Shown piece by piece: positions 1 to 7,944 of a stretch of DNA of 34,214 nucleotides. The notes below the pieces were generated by a model. It did not search any database. It was not told the origin of the DNA and worked only from the letters and a program-made list of their open reading frames with translations. The stretch lies in contig JBGRQE010000036.1 in assembly GCA_041725955.1 (NCBI GenBank), forward strand, positions 1 through 34,214. Direction: 5' to 3'. How positions within the stretch are numbered: position 1 is the stretch's first letter; the number at the start of each line of letters is the position of its first letter. This stretch comes from JBGRPZ01 sp041725955 (GTDB lineage: Bacteria > Bacteroidota > Bacteroidia > Bacteroidales > JBGRPZ01). Position numbers and translations under genes: made by a program.

Positions 1-105
1 GCTTCTTCTATGGTAGATGAGGAAGAAACTTATAAATGGATGTTTGATCGGGGGTTATTAAAAGTATTTAAGTTTGACGAATTTATGATAAATGATGGAA
101 AATGA
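1..105 (+). CDS. C-terminal fragment of an unidentified protein
   Basis: An open frame runs in from the left edge and stops at TGA 103-105. It encodes 34 residues ending in FDEFMINDGK. Its end overlaps the start of the diphosphomevalonate decarboxylase gene by about 14 bp, the tight packing expected of co-transcribed genes. I do not recognise the fragment. By position it could be another mevalonate-pathway gene, but nothing in the residues shows that. Confidence 0.5.
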   Translation, partial: ASSMVDEEETYKWMFDRGLLKVFKFDEFMINDGK

Positions 106-1135
106 TCTTAGTGTACGATGGAAAAGCCCTTCAAATATTGCTCTGATAAAATATTGGGGTAAAAAAGAAAATACCCAGTATCCTATAAATCCTTCTCTAA
201 GCATGACATTGAGTACTTGTTACACAGATACAAGTATACATCTAAGTCCCAGATCTAATAATGAAAATGATTTTGAGTATTTTTTTGAACAAAAAAAATT
301 GAATATTACCTCAAGTAAATTACCATCTTTTTTTGAAAACTTTAAAAAAGAGCATTTGTGGGCTAATGATTATTTTTTTCATATAGAAAGTAAAAATACG
401 TTTCCTCATTCTGTAGGAATAGCTTCCAGTGCTTCATCTATGAGTGCTCTGGCATTATGCCTTATTGATCTTGATTCACAAATTACTGGTAAGTATTTGA
501 ATTTGCAAAAAGTTTCCTCATTAGCTCGAGAAGGTTCTGGTAGTGCTTGTAGATCTGTTTATGGAGGATATTCTATATGGGGTAATTCTTCTTTTCATAA
601 TAGTGTTGATGAATATGCAAAACCATTTTTAAATTGGGAGATACATCCTATTTTTCAAAATATGAGAGATCGGATACTCATTGTTGACACTGAAGGAAAA
701 AAAGTAAGTAGTACTGAAGGTCATTGTAGTATGATTAATCATCCATATAGGAATTCAAGAATAACTCAAGCAAATAATAACTTAAGTACAATAATTGCAG
801 CTATTAAAGATGGCGATTTTGATACTTTTGCTCATGTTTGTGAGAATGAAGCATTAAGTCTACATGCATTGATGATGAGCTCTGATTTATCATACTTATT
901 ATTAGAATCTCAAAGTATTAATATTATTGAAAAGTTGAAAAACTTTCGGGAAAGAGAAAATATAAAGCTATGTTTTACGATTGATGCTGGACCAAATATT
1001 CATATTTTGTATCCTGAAGAGCAGGAAGATCGTATAAATGAATTTATAGAAGAAGAATTACTTACGCATTGTGAAAATTCAATTTCGATTCAAGACCAAA
1101 TAGGTAAAGGTCCGGAAAAAGTAATTAATGACTAA
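92..1135 (+). CDS. mvaD: Diphosphomevalonate decarboxylase
   Basis: This enzyme catalyses the last step of the mevalonate pathway: ATP-dependent decarboxylation of mevalonate 5-diphosphate to isopentenyl diphosphate in the cytoplasm. The 347 residues carry the family signatures in order. SPSNIALIKYWGKK lies near residues 12-25, followed by PINPSLSMTL. The GHMP phosphate-binding loop is around residues 105-116 (FPHSVGIASSAS). SGSACRSVYGG at 149-159 holds the conserved Arg154, and FTIDAGPN at 295-302 holds the catalytic Asp298. Length and key residues look intact. Two ATGs are adjacent (92 and 95), and either could be the start. The next gene, a mevalonate-kinase-like protein, begins 8 bp downstream, so the two are probably co-transcribed. 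The assignment is firm; the odd point is the presence of dxr about 7 kb away. Confidence 0.95.
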   Translation: MMENDLSVRWKSPSNIALIKYWGKKENTQYPINPSLSMTLSTCYTDTSIHLSPRSNNENDFEYFFEQKKLNITSSKLPSFFENFKKEHLWANDYFFHIESKNTFPHSVGIASSASSMSALALCLIDLDSQITGKYLNLQKVSSLAREGSGSACRSVYGGYSIWGNSSFHNSVDEYAKPFLNWEIHPIFQNMRDRILIVDTEGKKVSSTEGHCSMINHPYRNSRITQANNNLSTIIAAIKDGDFDTFAHVCENEALSLHALMMSSDLSYLLLESQSINIIEKLKNFRERENIKLCFTIDAGPNIHILYPEEQEDRINEFIEEELLTHCENSISIQDQIGKGPEKVIND

Positions 1136-1143
1136 TCGATTTT

Positions 1144-2088
1144 ATGTGTCTGCCCTATTTTAATGCTAAGATTTTATTGTTTGGTGAATATGGAGTTATG
1201 TTTAATTCCAAAGGGTTAATATTTCCTTATAATTCTTTTAGAGGTCAACTTTTATTTTCTTGCGAGTCTGAAATGACATCCTCAATAAAGCAGTCTAATT
1301 ATATTTTGAGAAGGCTTGTGCAGTTTATTCAGGTAAATAATTTCGACTCTTTGCCCTACTTTAAATTTGATATTGATCAGTTGAAATATGAAGTTGAGAA
1401 GAATTTGTATTTTCGATCAAATATCCCTCAAGGATATGGAGTTGGGAGTAGTGGAGCTATAGTTGCTGCACTATTCGATCGTTATACTTCGGTAAAGTAT
1501 AAAAAAAGCAACTTGTCTCAAGTGCAATTAGAGGCTTTAAAAGAAATTCTTTCTGATTTAGAATTGATGTTCCATGGTAAGAGTAGCGGTTTTGATCCTT
1601 TAACAAGCTATTTGAATAAACCTATTCTGGTAAATAACAGTTTGCCAGAAATATGTTCTATTGACTACTATTCAAAAAGGCGAAAACCTTTTGTGTTTCT
1701 TGTGGATACTAATATTTCTCGCCAAAGCGATTTGATAATTAAAAAAGTTTTGAATTTATTGAAACGAGATAGTTTTAAAGAGCGTTTTGTAAAAGAAATG
1801 TTAGTTTATAATAGTCTATGTATTGATTCTTATTTAGATAATAATCAATCTGTTTTTTATGATGCAATAGGAAAGCTAAGTGAATTTCAATTAAAATATC
1901 TTAGTGAAAGTATCCCTGATAATATCCTGAGCTTTTGGAGAAATGGTCTGGAATTGGGAATGTCATATTTAAAATTATGTGGTGCAGGAGGGGGAGGTTA
2001 TCTAATAGGGTTCTGCAGAAATTATTCTGATGTGCTAATACTGGCAGAAAAATACCAAACAAACTTAATTCGGCTTAATTTAAATTGA
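1144..2088 (+). CDS. GHMP kinase, mevalonate kinase-like
   Basis: This is a 314-residue GHMP-superfamily kinase. The N-terminal strand and loop KILLFGEYGV is at about residues 9-18, the glycine-rich ATP loop GYGVGSSGA at 97-105, HGKSSGFDP at 144-152 with the likely catalytic Asp151, and the third motif CGAGGGG near the C-terminus. Its position 8 bp after mvaD points to phosphorylation of mevalonate, or possibly phosphomevalonate, in the mevalonate pathway. The FGEYG form, in place of the classic GEH, resembles the mevalonate kinase-like proteins I recall from Flavobacteria. The substrate is inferred from context because GHMP kinases are hard to separate by motif alone. A stem-loop overlapping the stop codon probably ends transcription. 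Confidence 0.8.
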   Translation: MCLPYFNAKILLFGEYGVMFNSKGLIFPYNSFRGQLLFSCESEMTSSIKQSNYILRRLVQFIQVNNFDSLPYFKFDIDQLKYEVEKNLYFRSNIPQGYGVGSSGAIVAALFDRYTSVKYKKSNLSQVQLEALKEILSDLELMFHGKSSGFDPLTSYLNKPILVNNSLPEICSIDYYSKRRKPFVFLVDTNISRQSDLIIKKVLNLLKRDSFKERFVKEMLVYNSLCIDSYLDNNQSVFYDAIGKLSEFQLKYLSESIPDNILSFWRNGLELGMSYLKLCGAGGGGYLIGFCRNYSDVLILAEKYQTNLIRLNLN

Positions 2089-2100
2089 GCTTGTTTGGTA
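2053..2100. terminator. Bidirectional terminator between convergent genes
   Basis: TACCAAACAA at 2053-2062 pairs with TTGTTTGGTA at 2091-2100. An inner stem (CTTAATT with AATTGAG, one G-U) extends it. On the plus strand a T-rich run follows. The hairpin spans the stop codon of the kinase and lies just beyond the end of the hydrolase coming from the other side. Confidence 0.7.
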
Positions 2101-2109
2101 ATTTATTTT

Positions 2110-2916
2110 TTATTTATCCTGACATGTTTTAGCAAAATATTTTATAAAGTCTAAACATTTTTCTGGAGCTTCATGCATTCCCATATGACCTACCTGGTCT
2201 AACATAAGTATATGAGCTTCTTTTACAAGTGCTGTTTGCGATATGATTTTTTGAAGAGGAATTCTAGGATCCTGTTTGCCAATAATAAATCCTATAGGGA
2301 TTTTTGTATCGGCAAGAAAACTTATCTTTCCACTTCTGTCTCTCATTCCTGCAAGAGCAGCAGTAATTCCTTTTGCCTTCGTTTTATTGGATACTATTTT
2401 CAGTTCTTCAATTTTATCTTGGAGGCGATTTATGTTTTCTTTATTAAATAGGTCGACTATAAAATTACTTAAGAATGATAGTCCATCATTTTCGATAACT
2501 TTAATTGTACGATCTCTATTCGTTTTTATATCTTCAGAATCAGCTGAAGCATGAGAATGAAATAGAATTAATCCTTTTATTTTTTCAGGATATTTTTCTC
2601 CCAATGCTAAAGATATATATCCTCCTAAAGAATGACCTACTAGTATAAAGTTATGTATGTTTTCTTCTTCAGCAACAGCCATTATTGCTTCTCCCATCAA
2701 TCCCATTGTATGATAGGTTGAAATACAATCGCTATCGCCAAACCCTGGCAAATCAATTGAAGTAACTTTGTAATTCGTTTTCAATTCACTTAAATATCCA
2801 GCCCACATACTTCTTGCTTCAAGGAATCCGTGGATAAAGATAATATCAGGGCCATTACCTTCACTTGTATACGCTATTTTGGTGTTTTTAAAGCTTATAT
2901 TTTTTGTTGTAGACAT
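2110..2916 (-). CDS. Alpha/beta hydrolase
   Basis: This is a 268-residue alpha/beta-hydrolase-fold protein. The oxyanion-hole motif HGF is at about 29-31, the nucleophile elbow GHSLGG contains Ser96, the acid is probably the Asp in GKQDPRIP, and the catalytic His is in GHMGMHEAPE near the C-terminus. All triad elements are present, so it is probably an active esterase, lipase or C-C hydrolase. The substrate cannot be read from the sequence. There is no signal peptide, so it should be cytoplasmic. It sits downstream of a ketoacyl synthase III gene on the same strand, but a terminator-like hairpin and about 200 bp separate them. The gap holds a possible -7 element (TACTTTTG on the minus strand, 3000-3007), which suggests its own promoter. 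Confidence 0.85.
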   Translation of the reverse strand: MSTTKNISFKNTKIAYTSEGNGPDIIFIHGFLEARSMWAGYLSELKTNYKVTSIDLPGFGDSDCISTYHTMGLMGEAIMAVAEEENIHNFILVGHSLGGYISLALGEKYPEKIKGLILFHSHASADSEDIKTNRDRTIKVIENDGLSFLSNFIVDLFNKENINRLQDKIEELKIVSNKTKAKGITAALAGMRDRSGKISFLADTKIPIGFIIGKQDPRIPLQKIISQTALVKEAHILMLDQVGHMGMHEAPEKCLDFIKYFAKTCQDK

Positions 2917-3075
2917 TGTTTTTTGAATTTATTGTAAATCTTATGGCTAAGATAACCAACATTAAAAATCATAAAATGGTATTTCATATAAATATCTGTC
3001 AAAAGTATAGTAAAAATATTCTTGTAAATAGATGAAGGTGGGAATTTAGAAGCAATTTTAAAAGGTAAAAAAGTA

Positions 3076-3100
3076 GGCTGCTCAAAATTTATGAGCAACC
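3076..3100 (-). terminator. Terminator of the ketoacyl synthase III gene
   Basis: Read on the minus strand, GGTTGCTCA pairs with TGAGCAGCC across a 7-nt loop (one G-U pair). A T-rich tract follows. It begins 12 bp past the stop codon of the KAS III gene. The G-U pair forms only in the minus-strand RNA, which fits that orientation. Confidence 0.75.
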
Positions 3101-3112
3101 CATTTATATCAT

Positions 3113-4132
3113 TTACGGATAAATTATTGTTCCGCCCCATATTAGTCCTGTACCAAAAGCAAAGAGCATTATTTTCTTTTCAAATATTGGAATTTCTTTA
3201 TCAATCATTTTCTTTAATGTAACTGGGATAGATGCTGAAATTGTATTTCCTACATCTTCAATTTCAATTACTCTTTTTTCGAGTGGAATATTAGACTTTT
3301 TGAAAACAGAATCCAGAACAAGTTTGTTTGCCTGATGAGGTACATAATAATCAATTTCATCTGGTCCTATTTGATTGATTTCTGATAAATGGCGTATCAA
3401 ATCGGGGACAACTTCTAGTCCAAAATTAAAAATGGCAGCACTATCCATATGAAATTTTGTGTGATTTCTTGTATTACCTTCTTCATCTATAAAATCAGGT
3501 TCAATACATTCAGGAAACATATGTCGCGCCCTACCATATTTTATTATTATTTTATCGTGTCTTTCCCCATCAGAACCAAATTTAAATTTACCAATTTCTA
3601 GTCCTCCATTTTTTTCATTTGATACTAGCGTTGCTGCACCAGCATCGCCGAAAATTAAGCGATTTGCAAAGTCTTTTTTATGTACACACCAACTCGAATT
3701 TTCTCCTGTAAGCACCAATACATTTGTAGCACTTCCTGATTCAATTAATGCTTTTGCCAGATTTAGTAATGTAATGTATGCACAGCATCCCTGAGTAATA
3801 TCTACAGTATTAGCTTGTCCTTTTGGGATTTTTAGTTTATCCTGAATAATACAAGAGGTTGGAGGGGTTATATAATCTGGTGCATTTGTATTGAATAATA
3901 TGTAATCAATTTTATTTCTATCGGCCTTTCCTTGAGAAAATAGTTTCTCGGCTGCTTGAATACACATATCTCCAGCTGTCAGATCAGGACCAGAAATATG
4001 ACGACTTCCTATTCCTGTAAGTCTTTTCATTGCAGCCATTCTTTTGTCTGGGAACTCTTTTTGGAGATCCTCATTGGTTTCAATAGTTTCTGGAAGATAA
4101 ATTGCAATATCTTGAATATAGCTCTTGTTCAT
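3113..4132 (-). CDS. 3-oxoacyl-ACP synthase III family protein (FabH-like)
   Basis: This is a thiolase-fold condensing enzyme of 339 residues. Aligned by eye to FabH, the catalytic Cys is Cys116 in DITQGCCAYI, the His is His266 in YVPHQANK, and the Asn is Asn296 in EDVGNTISAS. The Cys-His-Asn triad is therefore complete. FabH enzymes condense an acyl-CoA with malonyl-ACP to start fatty acid synthesis; relatives make ketones, olefins or secondary lipids. The double Cys and the QG before it differ from the usual AAC(A/S)G of housekeeping FabH, so a specialised KAS III role is possible. No other fatty acid gene is adjacent (fabD is 12 kb away). A 17-bp hairpin lies between the start codon and the upstream membrane/TPR gene. 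Confidence 0.88.
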   Translation of the reverse strand: MNKSYIQDIAIYLPETIETNEDLQKEFPDKRMAAMKRLTGIGSRHISGPDLTAGDMCIQAAEKLFSQGKADRNKIDYILFNTNAPDYITPPTSCIIQDKLKIPKGQANTVDITQGCCAYITLLNLAKALIESGSATNVLVLTGENSSWCVHKKDFANRLIFGDAGAATLVSNEKNGGLEIGKFKFGSDGERHDKIIIKYGRARHMFPECIEPDFIDEEGNTRNHTKFHMDSAAIFNFGLEVVPDLIRHLSEINQIGPDEIDYYVPHQANKLVLDSVFKKSNIPLEKRVIEIEDVGNTISASIPVTLKKMIDKEIPIFEKKIMLFAFGTGLIWGGTIIYP

Positions 4133-4156
4133 AAAATAAAAATGAATCTAAAGGTT

Positions 4157-4200
4157 AAGTAGAGTATTAGGAGTTGCTTGCAGCTCTTAATACTCTACTT
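4157..4200. terminator. Strong hairpin between the TPR membrane gene and the KAS III gene
   Basis: AAGTAGAGTATTAGGAG at 4157-4173 pairs with CTCTTAATACTCTACTT ending at 4200. That gives about 17 pairs with one G-U and a 9-10 nt loop. It is probably a terminator for the minus-strand gene ending at 4255. No long T-run follows, and it sits only 25 bp before the KAS III start, so it could also be a leader structure of that gene. Confidence 0.6.
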
Positions 4201-4254
4201 AGCTTAAAATAAACTTTAATAAATTAAATTACTTTCATTATAGTGATGGTGAGA

Positions 4255-6237
4255 TTAGAATCTTTTTCTACCATTTTTCTCATAGAAACTATAATAGTAA
4301 TCAGCAATATTTTCCTCTCCTTTCTTTAGGTGGTAATCATATAAGAAAAGAGCGACTTCCGCACTATATGACAATTTTAATGCTCGTCTATAATAAATGA
4401 CACCTCTGTTAGTATCACCTACATTTATGCAGTAATTGCCTAGATTTATATATGGGAGTTCATTGTCAGGGTAATTTTTCATTATATCACGGTTTAATCT
4501 GAAAGCTTTTTTAATATCACCCATTTTATAGTGAAGATTAGCGATTCTACTTTTACAATTAATCTGAGAATCATCGATTTTTGATGCTTTATTAAGAAAT
4601 AGCATTGCACTGTCTAATTTGTTTAGATTTTCATATGCAATGCCCAGATTAAACATAACTCTTCCATTATTAGGATCAAGTTCTAAAGTTTTGAGATAAT
4701 AATGTGTTGCTTTTTCCCAGTCCTTGTCTAATTTACCATAGATATTAGCCAAATTTTCCCATGTTGTAGCATGATTTGGATACATTTTTAATACTTGTTC
4801 GAAATGAACTATAGCTGTATCAACATGGTATCGTATAAATTTAAGAGGATTTATAGCCTTGTTGATGTTTGCCTTTACTTTCTCCATTTCGCTTGTTGCA
4901 TATAAGTAGTGAGCACGAACAGAATTTTTTAATTTTGGTATGTCACTGCGAAATAATGAGTGATTATTTCTCCACTGATTACTTCGTTTTACATCTAAGA
5001 GGCCATATGGAATCAATATTCCAACAAGAACTACACACATTATAAAATAAGAAAGATTTTTTCTTAAATTCAATTTGCTTTTCAATAAGTATTCCAATCC
5101 CAAAACTATAAACATTGCAAAAGGTAGACTTGCATAGAATAAGAATCGATCTCCTACAATACCAGGAACAGGCATACCAATATTCGAATACATAGCAATT
5201 AATCCAAAGAAAGATAGAATTATGAAAGACCAGATATTCTTTTTTGTCAAACCTTTTATTGCAAAGTAGATTAAGAAACCTAAAGCTATGGTTATTAACC
5301 AAACTATTGGATCTGCCCAATTGGTTACAGGGATAGTGTCAAATCCATAATAAAATAACATTGGATAAGGATAGAAAAGTTTCTTTATATAGAATCCTAA
5401 AATATATACAACAGTAGCTGAATATTCCCAAAAATTTGCTTCAATTAAAGGGTTTTCCCAAGCTTCAATAGTTCGGTCAGGAGCACCTAGGTAAAGATAA
5501 GGACCAGCCGCAAAAAGCAAGCCTGTAACTAAAACAAGTCCAGAGAGTAGTATTAGTTTGTTTTTTGATATGTCAGAGAAAAAGTATAACATAAGAGGAA
5601 AAACAAAAATAAAACTTAAGGCAGTCATTTTACAGAATACCCCCATTGCAAATAAAAGAAGTCCTCCTATTAAATTAATAATCTTATTATTCTTTGTCCA
5701 TTTGAAAAATGAGAGTGCAGCTAAAGAACAAAAGATAAGACACAGAATTTCATCTCTATTTTTAAGACTTGCGACTACTTCTGTATGCAAGGGGTAGGCC
5801 ATAAAAATTAAGATTACACCTAAGGGTATTAAAGGATGTTTATCTTTAAAGATGTATTTCTTTAGCAATCTGAACAAAATAAATATTCCCAATAGGTATA
5901 GTAATACATTGATTATGTGACCTACATCTGGAGCCCCTTTAAAGAACTCATATTCTATTGCAAAACTAGATCTAACCAATGGCCTATAACCATATGATTG
6001 CCCATTGTCATATGCGTAGAAACTGTTGAATATTTCTGGAATTGCTTTAATTCCTTGAGCAGTCTGTTTGTTTCCCGCTGTTACATAAAAATCGTCTAAT
6101 GCAAATTGATTAAGTACGCTAATTCCGTAAAATAAAATTGTCAGTATTATAATAAAGAAATAAGAAACCACTGTATAGGTCATACGTGATTTTTTACTTA
6201 ATGGTGAAATTGAATTTTCAGTAAATTTCTTTCCCAT
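4255..6237 (-). CDS. GT-C-fold membrane glycosyltransferase-like protein with TPR repeats (TMTC-like)
   Basis: This 660-residue protein has two parts. Residues about 18-430 contain roughly ten or more hydrophobic membrane segments. After the first there is an LDDFYVT motif (Asp48, Asp49) and later a YRPLVR motif. This DD plus YRPL arrangement is typical of GT-C glycosyltransferases and of the TMTC family, which use lipid-linked sugars. Residues about 455-640 form several tetratricopeptide repeats, for example the stretches around ATTWENLANIYGKLDKDW and GRVMFNLGIAYENLNKLDS. The likely role is transfer of a sugar to a protein or lipid at the inner membrane, with the TPR part binding partners. 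The acceptor is unknown. Upstream, 6238-6618 is gene-free and contains a hairpin that may lie in its leader. Confidence 0.75.
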   Translation of the reverse strand: MGKKFTENSISPLSKKSRMTYTVVSYFFIIILTILFYGISVLNQFALDDFYVTAGNKQTAQGIKAIPEIFNSFYAYDNGQSYGYRPLVRSSFAIEYEFFKGAPDVGHIINVLLYLLGIFILFRLLKKYIFKDKHPLIPLGVILIFMAYPLHTEVVASLKNRDEILCLIFCSLAALSFFKWTKNNKIINLIGGLLLFAMGVFCKMTALSFIFVFPLMLYFFSDISKNKLILLSGLVLVTGLLFAAGPYLYLGAPDRTIEAWENPLIEANFWEYSATVVYILGFYIKKLFYPYPMLFYYGFDTIPVTNWADPIVWLITIALGFLIYFAIKGLTKKNIWSFIILSFFGLIAMYSNIGMPVPGIVGDRFLFYASLPFAMFIVLGLEYLLKSKLNLRKNLSYFIMCVVLVGILIPYGLLDVKRSNQWRNNHSLFRSDIPKLKNSVRAHYLYATSEMEKVKANINKAINPLKFIRYHVDTAIVHFEQVLKMYPNHATTWENLANIYGKLDKDWEKATHYYLKTLELDPNNGRVMFNLGIAYENLNKLDSAMLFLNKASKIDDSQINCKSRIANLHYKMGDIKKAFRLNRDIMKNYPDNELPYINLGNYCINVGDTNRGVIYYRRALKLSYSAEVALFLYDYHLKKGEENIADYYYSFYEKNGRKRF

Positions 6238-6618
6238 AAGAAAATGTTTTCCAATTAATAATTTTTTGTTCTAATAAGAATAGATTTTTCTTGCTTGTCT
6301 CTGTGTCAATATTGTCCAATAAGAGAAGCAAGATAATTATTTTGAAACAAAAATCATAATTGTTGATTTTTTTAAACGCTTACTGAATCTGCCTTAGATG
6401 AGATTTGTTAATAGATATTATGCTTGAATTAGAATGAAAAAACTCGTCTAGTATGAATTTAATTATAGGTAAAATAATATGTTGAGTCTTGATTTAAAGG
6501 AGTTTACTTGTGGGATATTCTTATGGGTAGAAATATGTATTAAGAATATTTTTGAGTGTATATAAAAAAACTCCTCAATAAGAAATTGAGGAGTTTTTTA
6601 ACATATATTAAGTTTTTT
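6238..6618. other. Gene-free stretch of 381 bp with two hairpins
   Basis: This is the upstream region of the TMTC-like gene and the downstream region of rseP. It holds the rseP terminator (6565-6599) and an imperfect hairpin at 6289-6333: TCTTGCTT and CTCT, with a 2-nt bulge, pair with AGAGAAGCAAGA. The second hairpin lies about 50 bp before the TMTC-like start codon and may fold in its 5' leader. I found no good match to the Bacteroidota promoter consensus and no plausible small ORF. Confidence 0.5.
6565..6599 (-). terminator. Terminator of the M23-dxr-rseP operon
   Basis: A 15-bp perfect stem, ACTCCTCAAT with ATTGAGGAGT extended by A6/T6, surrounds a 5-nt loop. It starts 20 bp after the rseP stop codon on the minus strand and gives a U-run in the transcript. 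Confidence 0.88.
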
Positions 6619-7944
6619 TTATTTGAAAAGTTTGATTATGTCGTTACCATTGGCATAAATAAGTAGGGCAAATAATATAACCATACCAGCTACCTGAGCA
6701 ACTTCCATAAACTTATCACTTGGTTTTCTTCTTGCAATAACTTCATAGATCAAGAATAAAACATGTCCGCCATCCAATGCTGGGATTGGTAATATATTTA
6801 CTACAGCAAGCATTATAGATAGTAGAGCTGTTATTCGCCAAAAAACAATCCAATTCCAAGTGCCAGGGAATATTTTTCCTATGGTAATAAAACCACCAAC
6901 ATGTTCGTATGCCTTGGCGTCAGGATTTGCAATTAGTTTAATTTGCTTTAAATAATTACCAATTTCGGTATATCCTTTGGCAATTCCTGCAGGAATTGCT
7001 TGTAGTAGGGTGAATTCTTGTGTGTTATACTTGAAAAATGCTAACTCATTTTTTACAAATGTACCAATATAACCTGTTTCAGGAATTTTAATATTTATTC
7101 CAAGGGTATCTTGATTTCTAAGAACTTCTATTTTGGTTTCTTTACCTTTAAGAGCAAGTATTTTTTCTCTTATTTGATAATAAGTTGGAGTAGATTGTCC
7201 ATTAACACCAATTATCTGATCGCCTTTTTTAAGCATTGCTTTTTGTGCAGCACTATTTTCTTGTATACTATCAACAATAAATGGTATGGCAGGAGATAGG
7301 AGATAAGGGCTTTTGGCATTTACCATTAGAGCCAAGTCTTCACCTGTAATAGGAACTTCAACTATTTTATTATCTCTTTCAACTTCTACAAATTTAGGCT
7401 GGTTAAGAATGATTTCCAAAGGGATTCGTTGGAAGTCTTTCACATATTTATCGCCAACTTTTAATATCTTATCACCTTCCTTAAACCCAATTACCTGGGC
7501 TATAGAATCAGGGTAGATACCATTTTTATTTACTTCGCTTGTTGGTAGGTAAGTTTGTCCGTTAGTCCATAGCATCATAATATAAATTGCCATGGCTAAG
7601 ATCACATTTACCGTTACTCCACCAATCATGATAATTAGTCTTTGCCATGCTGGTTTACTTCTAAATTCCCAAGGTTGAGGTTCTTTAGCAAGTTGATCTT
7701 TATCCATAGATTCATCGATCATTCCAGAGATCTTTACATAACCTCCCAGAGGTAACCAACCTATACCATATTCAGTTTCTTTATGCTTAAATTTAAATAT
7801 GGAAAACCAGGGATCAAAAAACAGATAAAATTTTTCTACTCGAGTTTTGAAGATTTTGGCTGCAGCAAAATGTCCAAACTCATGAAAAATCACAAGAATG
7901 GATAAGCTTAAAAATAATTGTAAGATTCGAATTAATATTTCCAT
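6619..7944 (-). CDS. rseP: RIP metalloprotease RseP (site-2 protease)
   Basis: This is an intramembrane zinc protease of 441 residues. It cleaves transmembrane segments, classically anti-sigma factors and leftover signal peptides, in the inner membrane. The zinc motif HEFGHF is at residues 21-26 (His21, Glu22, His25) in the first membrane segment. The third ligand lies in the LDG motif, PALDGGHV, near residue 390. Two PDZ-like domains lie between, at about residues 130-210 and 215-300, for example around KKGDQIIGVNGQ. Three or four membrane segments are visible. Its ATG overlaps the dxr stop codon (TAATG on the minus strand), so translation is probably coupled. The dxr-rseP pairing is common in bacteria. 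Confidence 0.95.
   Translation of the reverse strand: MEILIRILQLFLSLSILVIFHEFGHFAAAKIFKTRVEKFYLFFDPWFSIFKFKHKETEYGIGWLPLGGYVKISGMIDESMDKDQLAKEPQPWEFRSKPAWQRLIIMIGGVTVNVILAMAIYIMMLWTNGQTYLPTSEVNKNGIYPDSIAQVIGFKEGDKILKVGDKYVKDFQRIPLEIILNQPKFVEVERDNKIVEVPITGEDLALMVNAKSPYLLSPAIPFIVDSIQENSAAQKAMLKKGDQIIGVNGQSTPTYYQIREKILALKGKETKIEVLRNQDTLGINIKIPETGYIGTFVKNELAFFKYNTQEFTLLQAIPAGIAKGYTEIGNYLKQIKLIANPDAKAYEHVGGFITIGKIFPGTWNWIVFWRITALLSIMLAVVNILPIPALDGGHVLFLIYEVIARRKPSDKFMEVAQVAGMVILFALLIYANGNDIIKLFK

Noticed and set aside
2895..3140. Minus-strand 81-codon frame between the KAS III and hydrolase genes
   Set aside because: It overlaps both neighbours and the KAS III terminator, and the product resembles no family; more likely untranslated leader.
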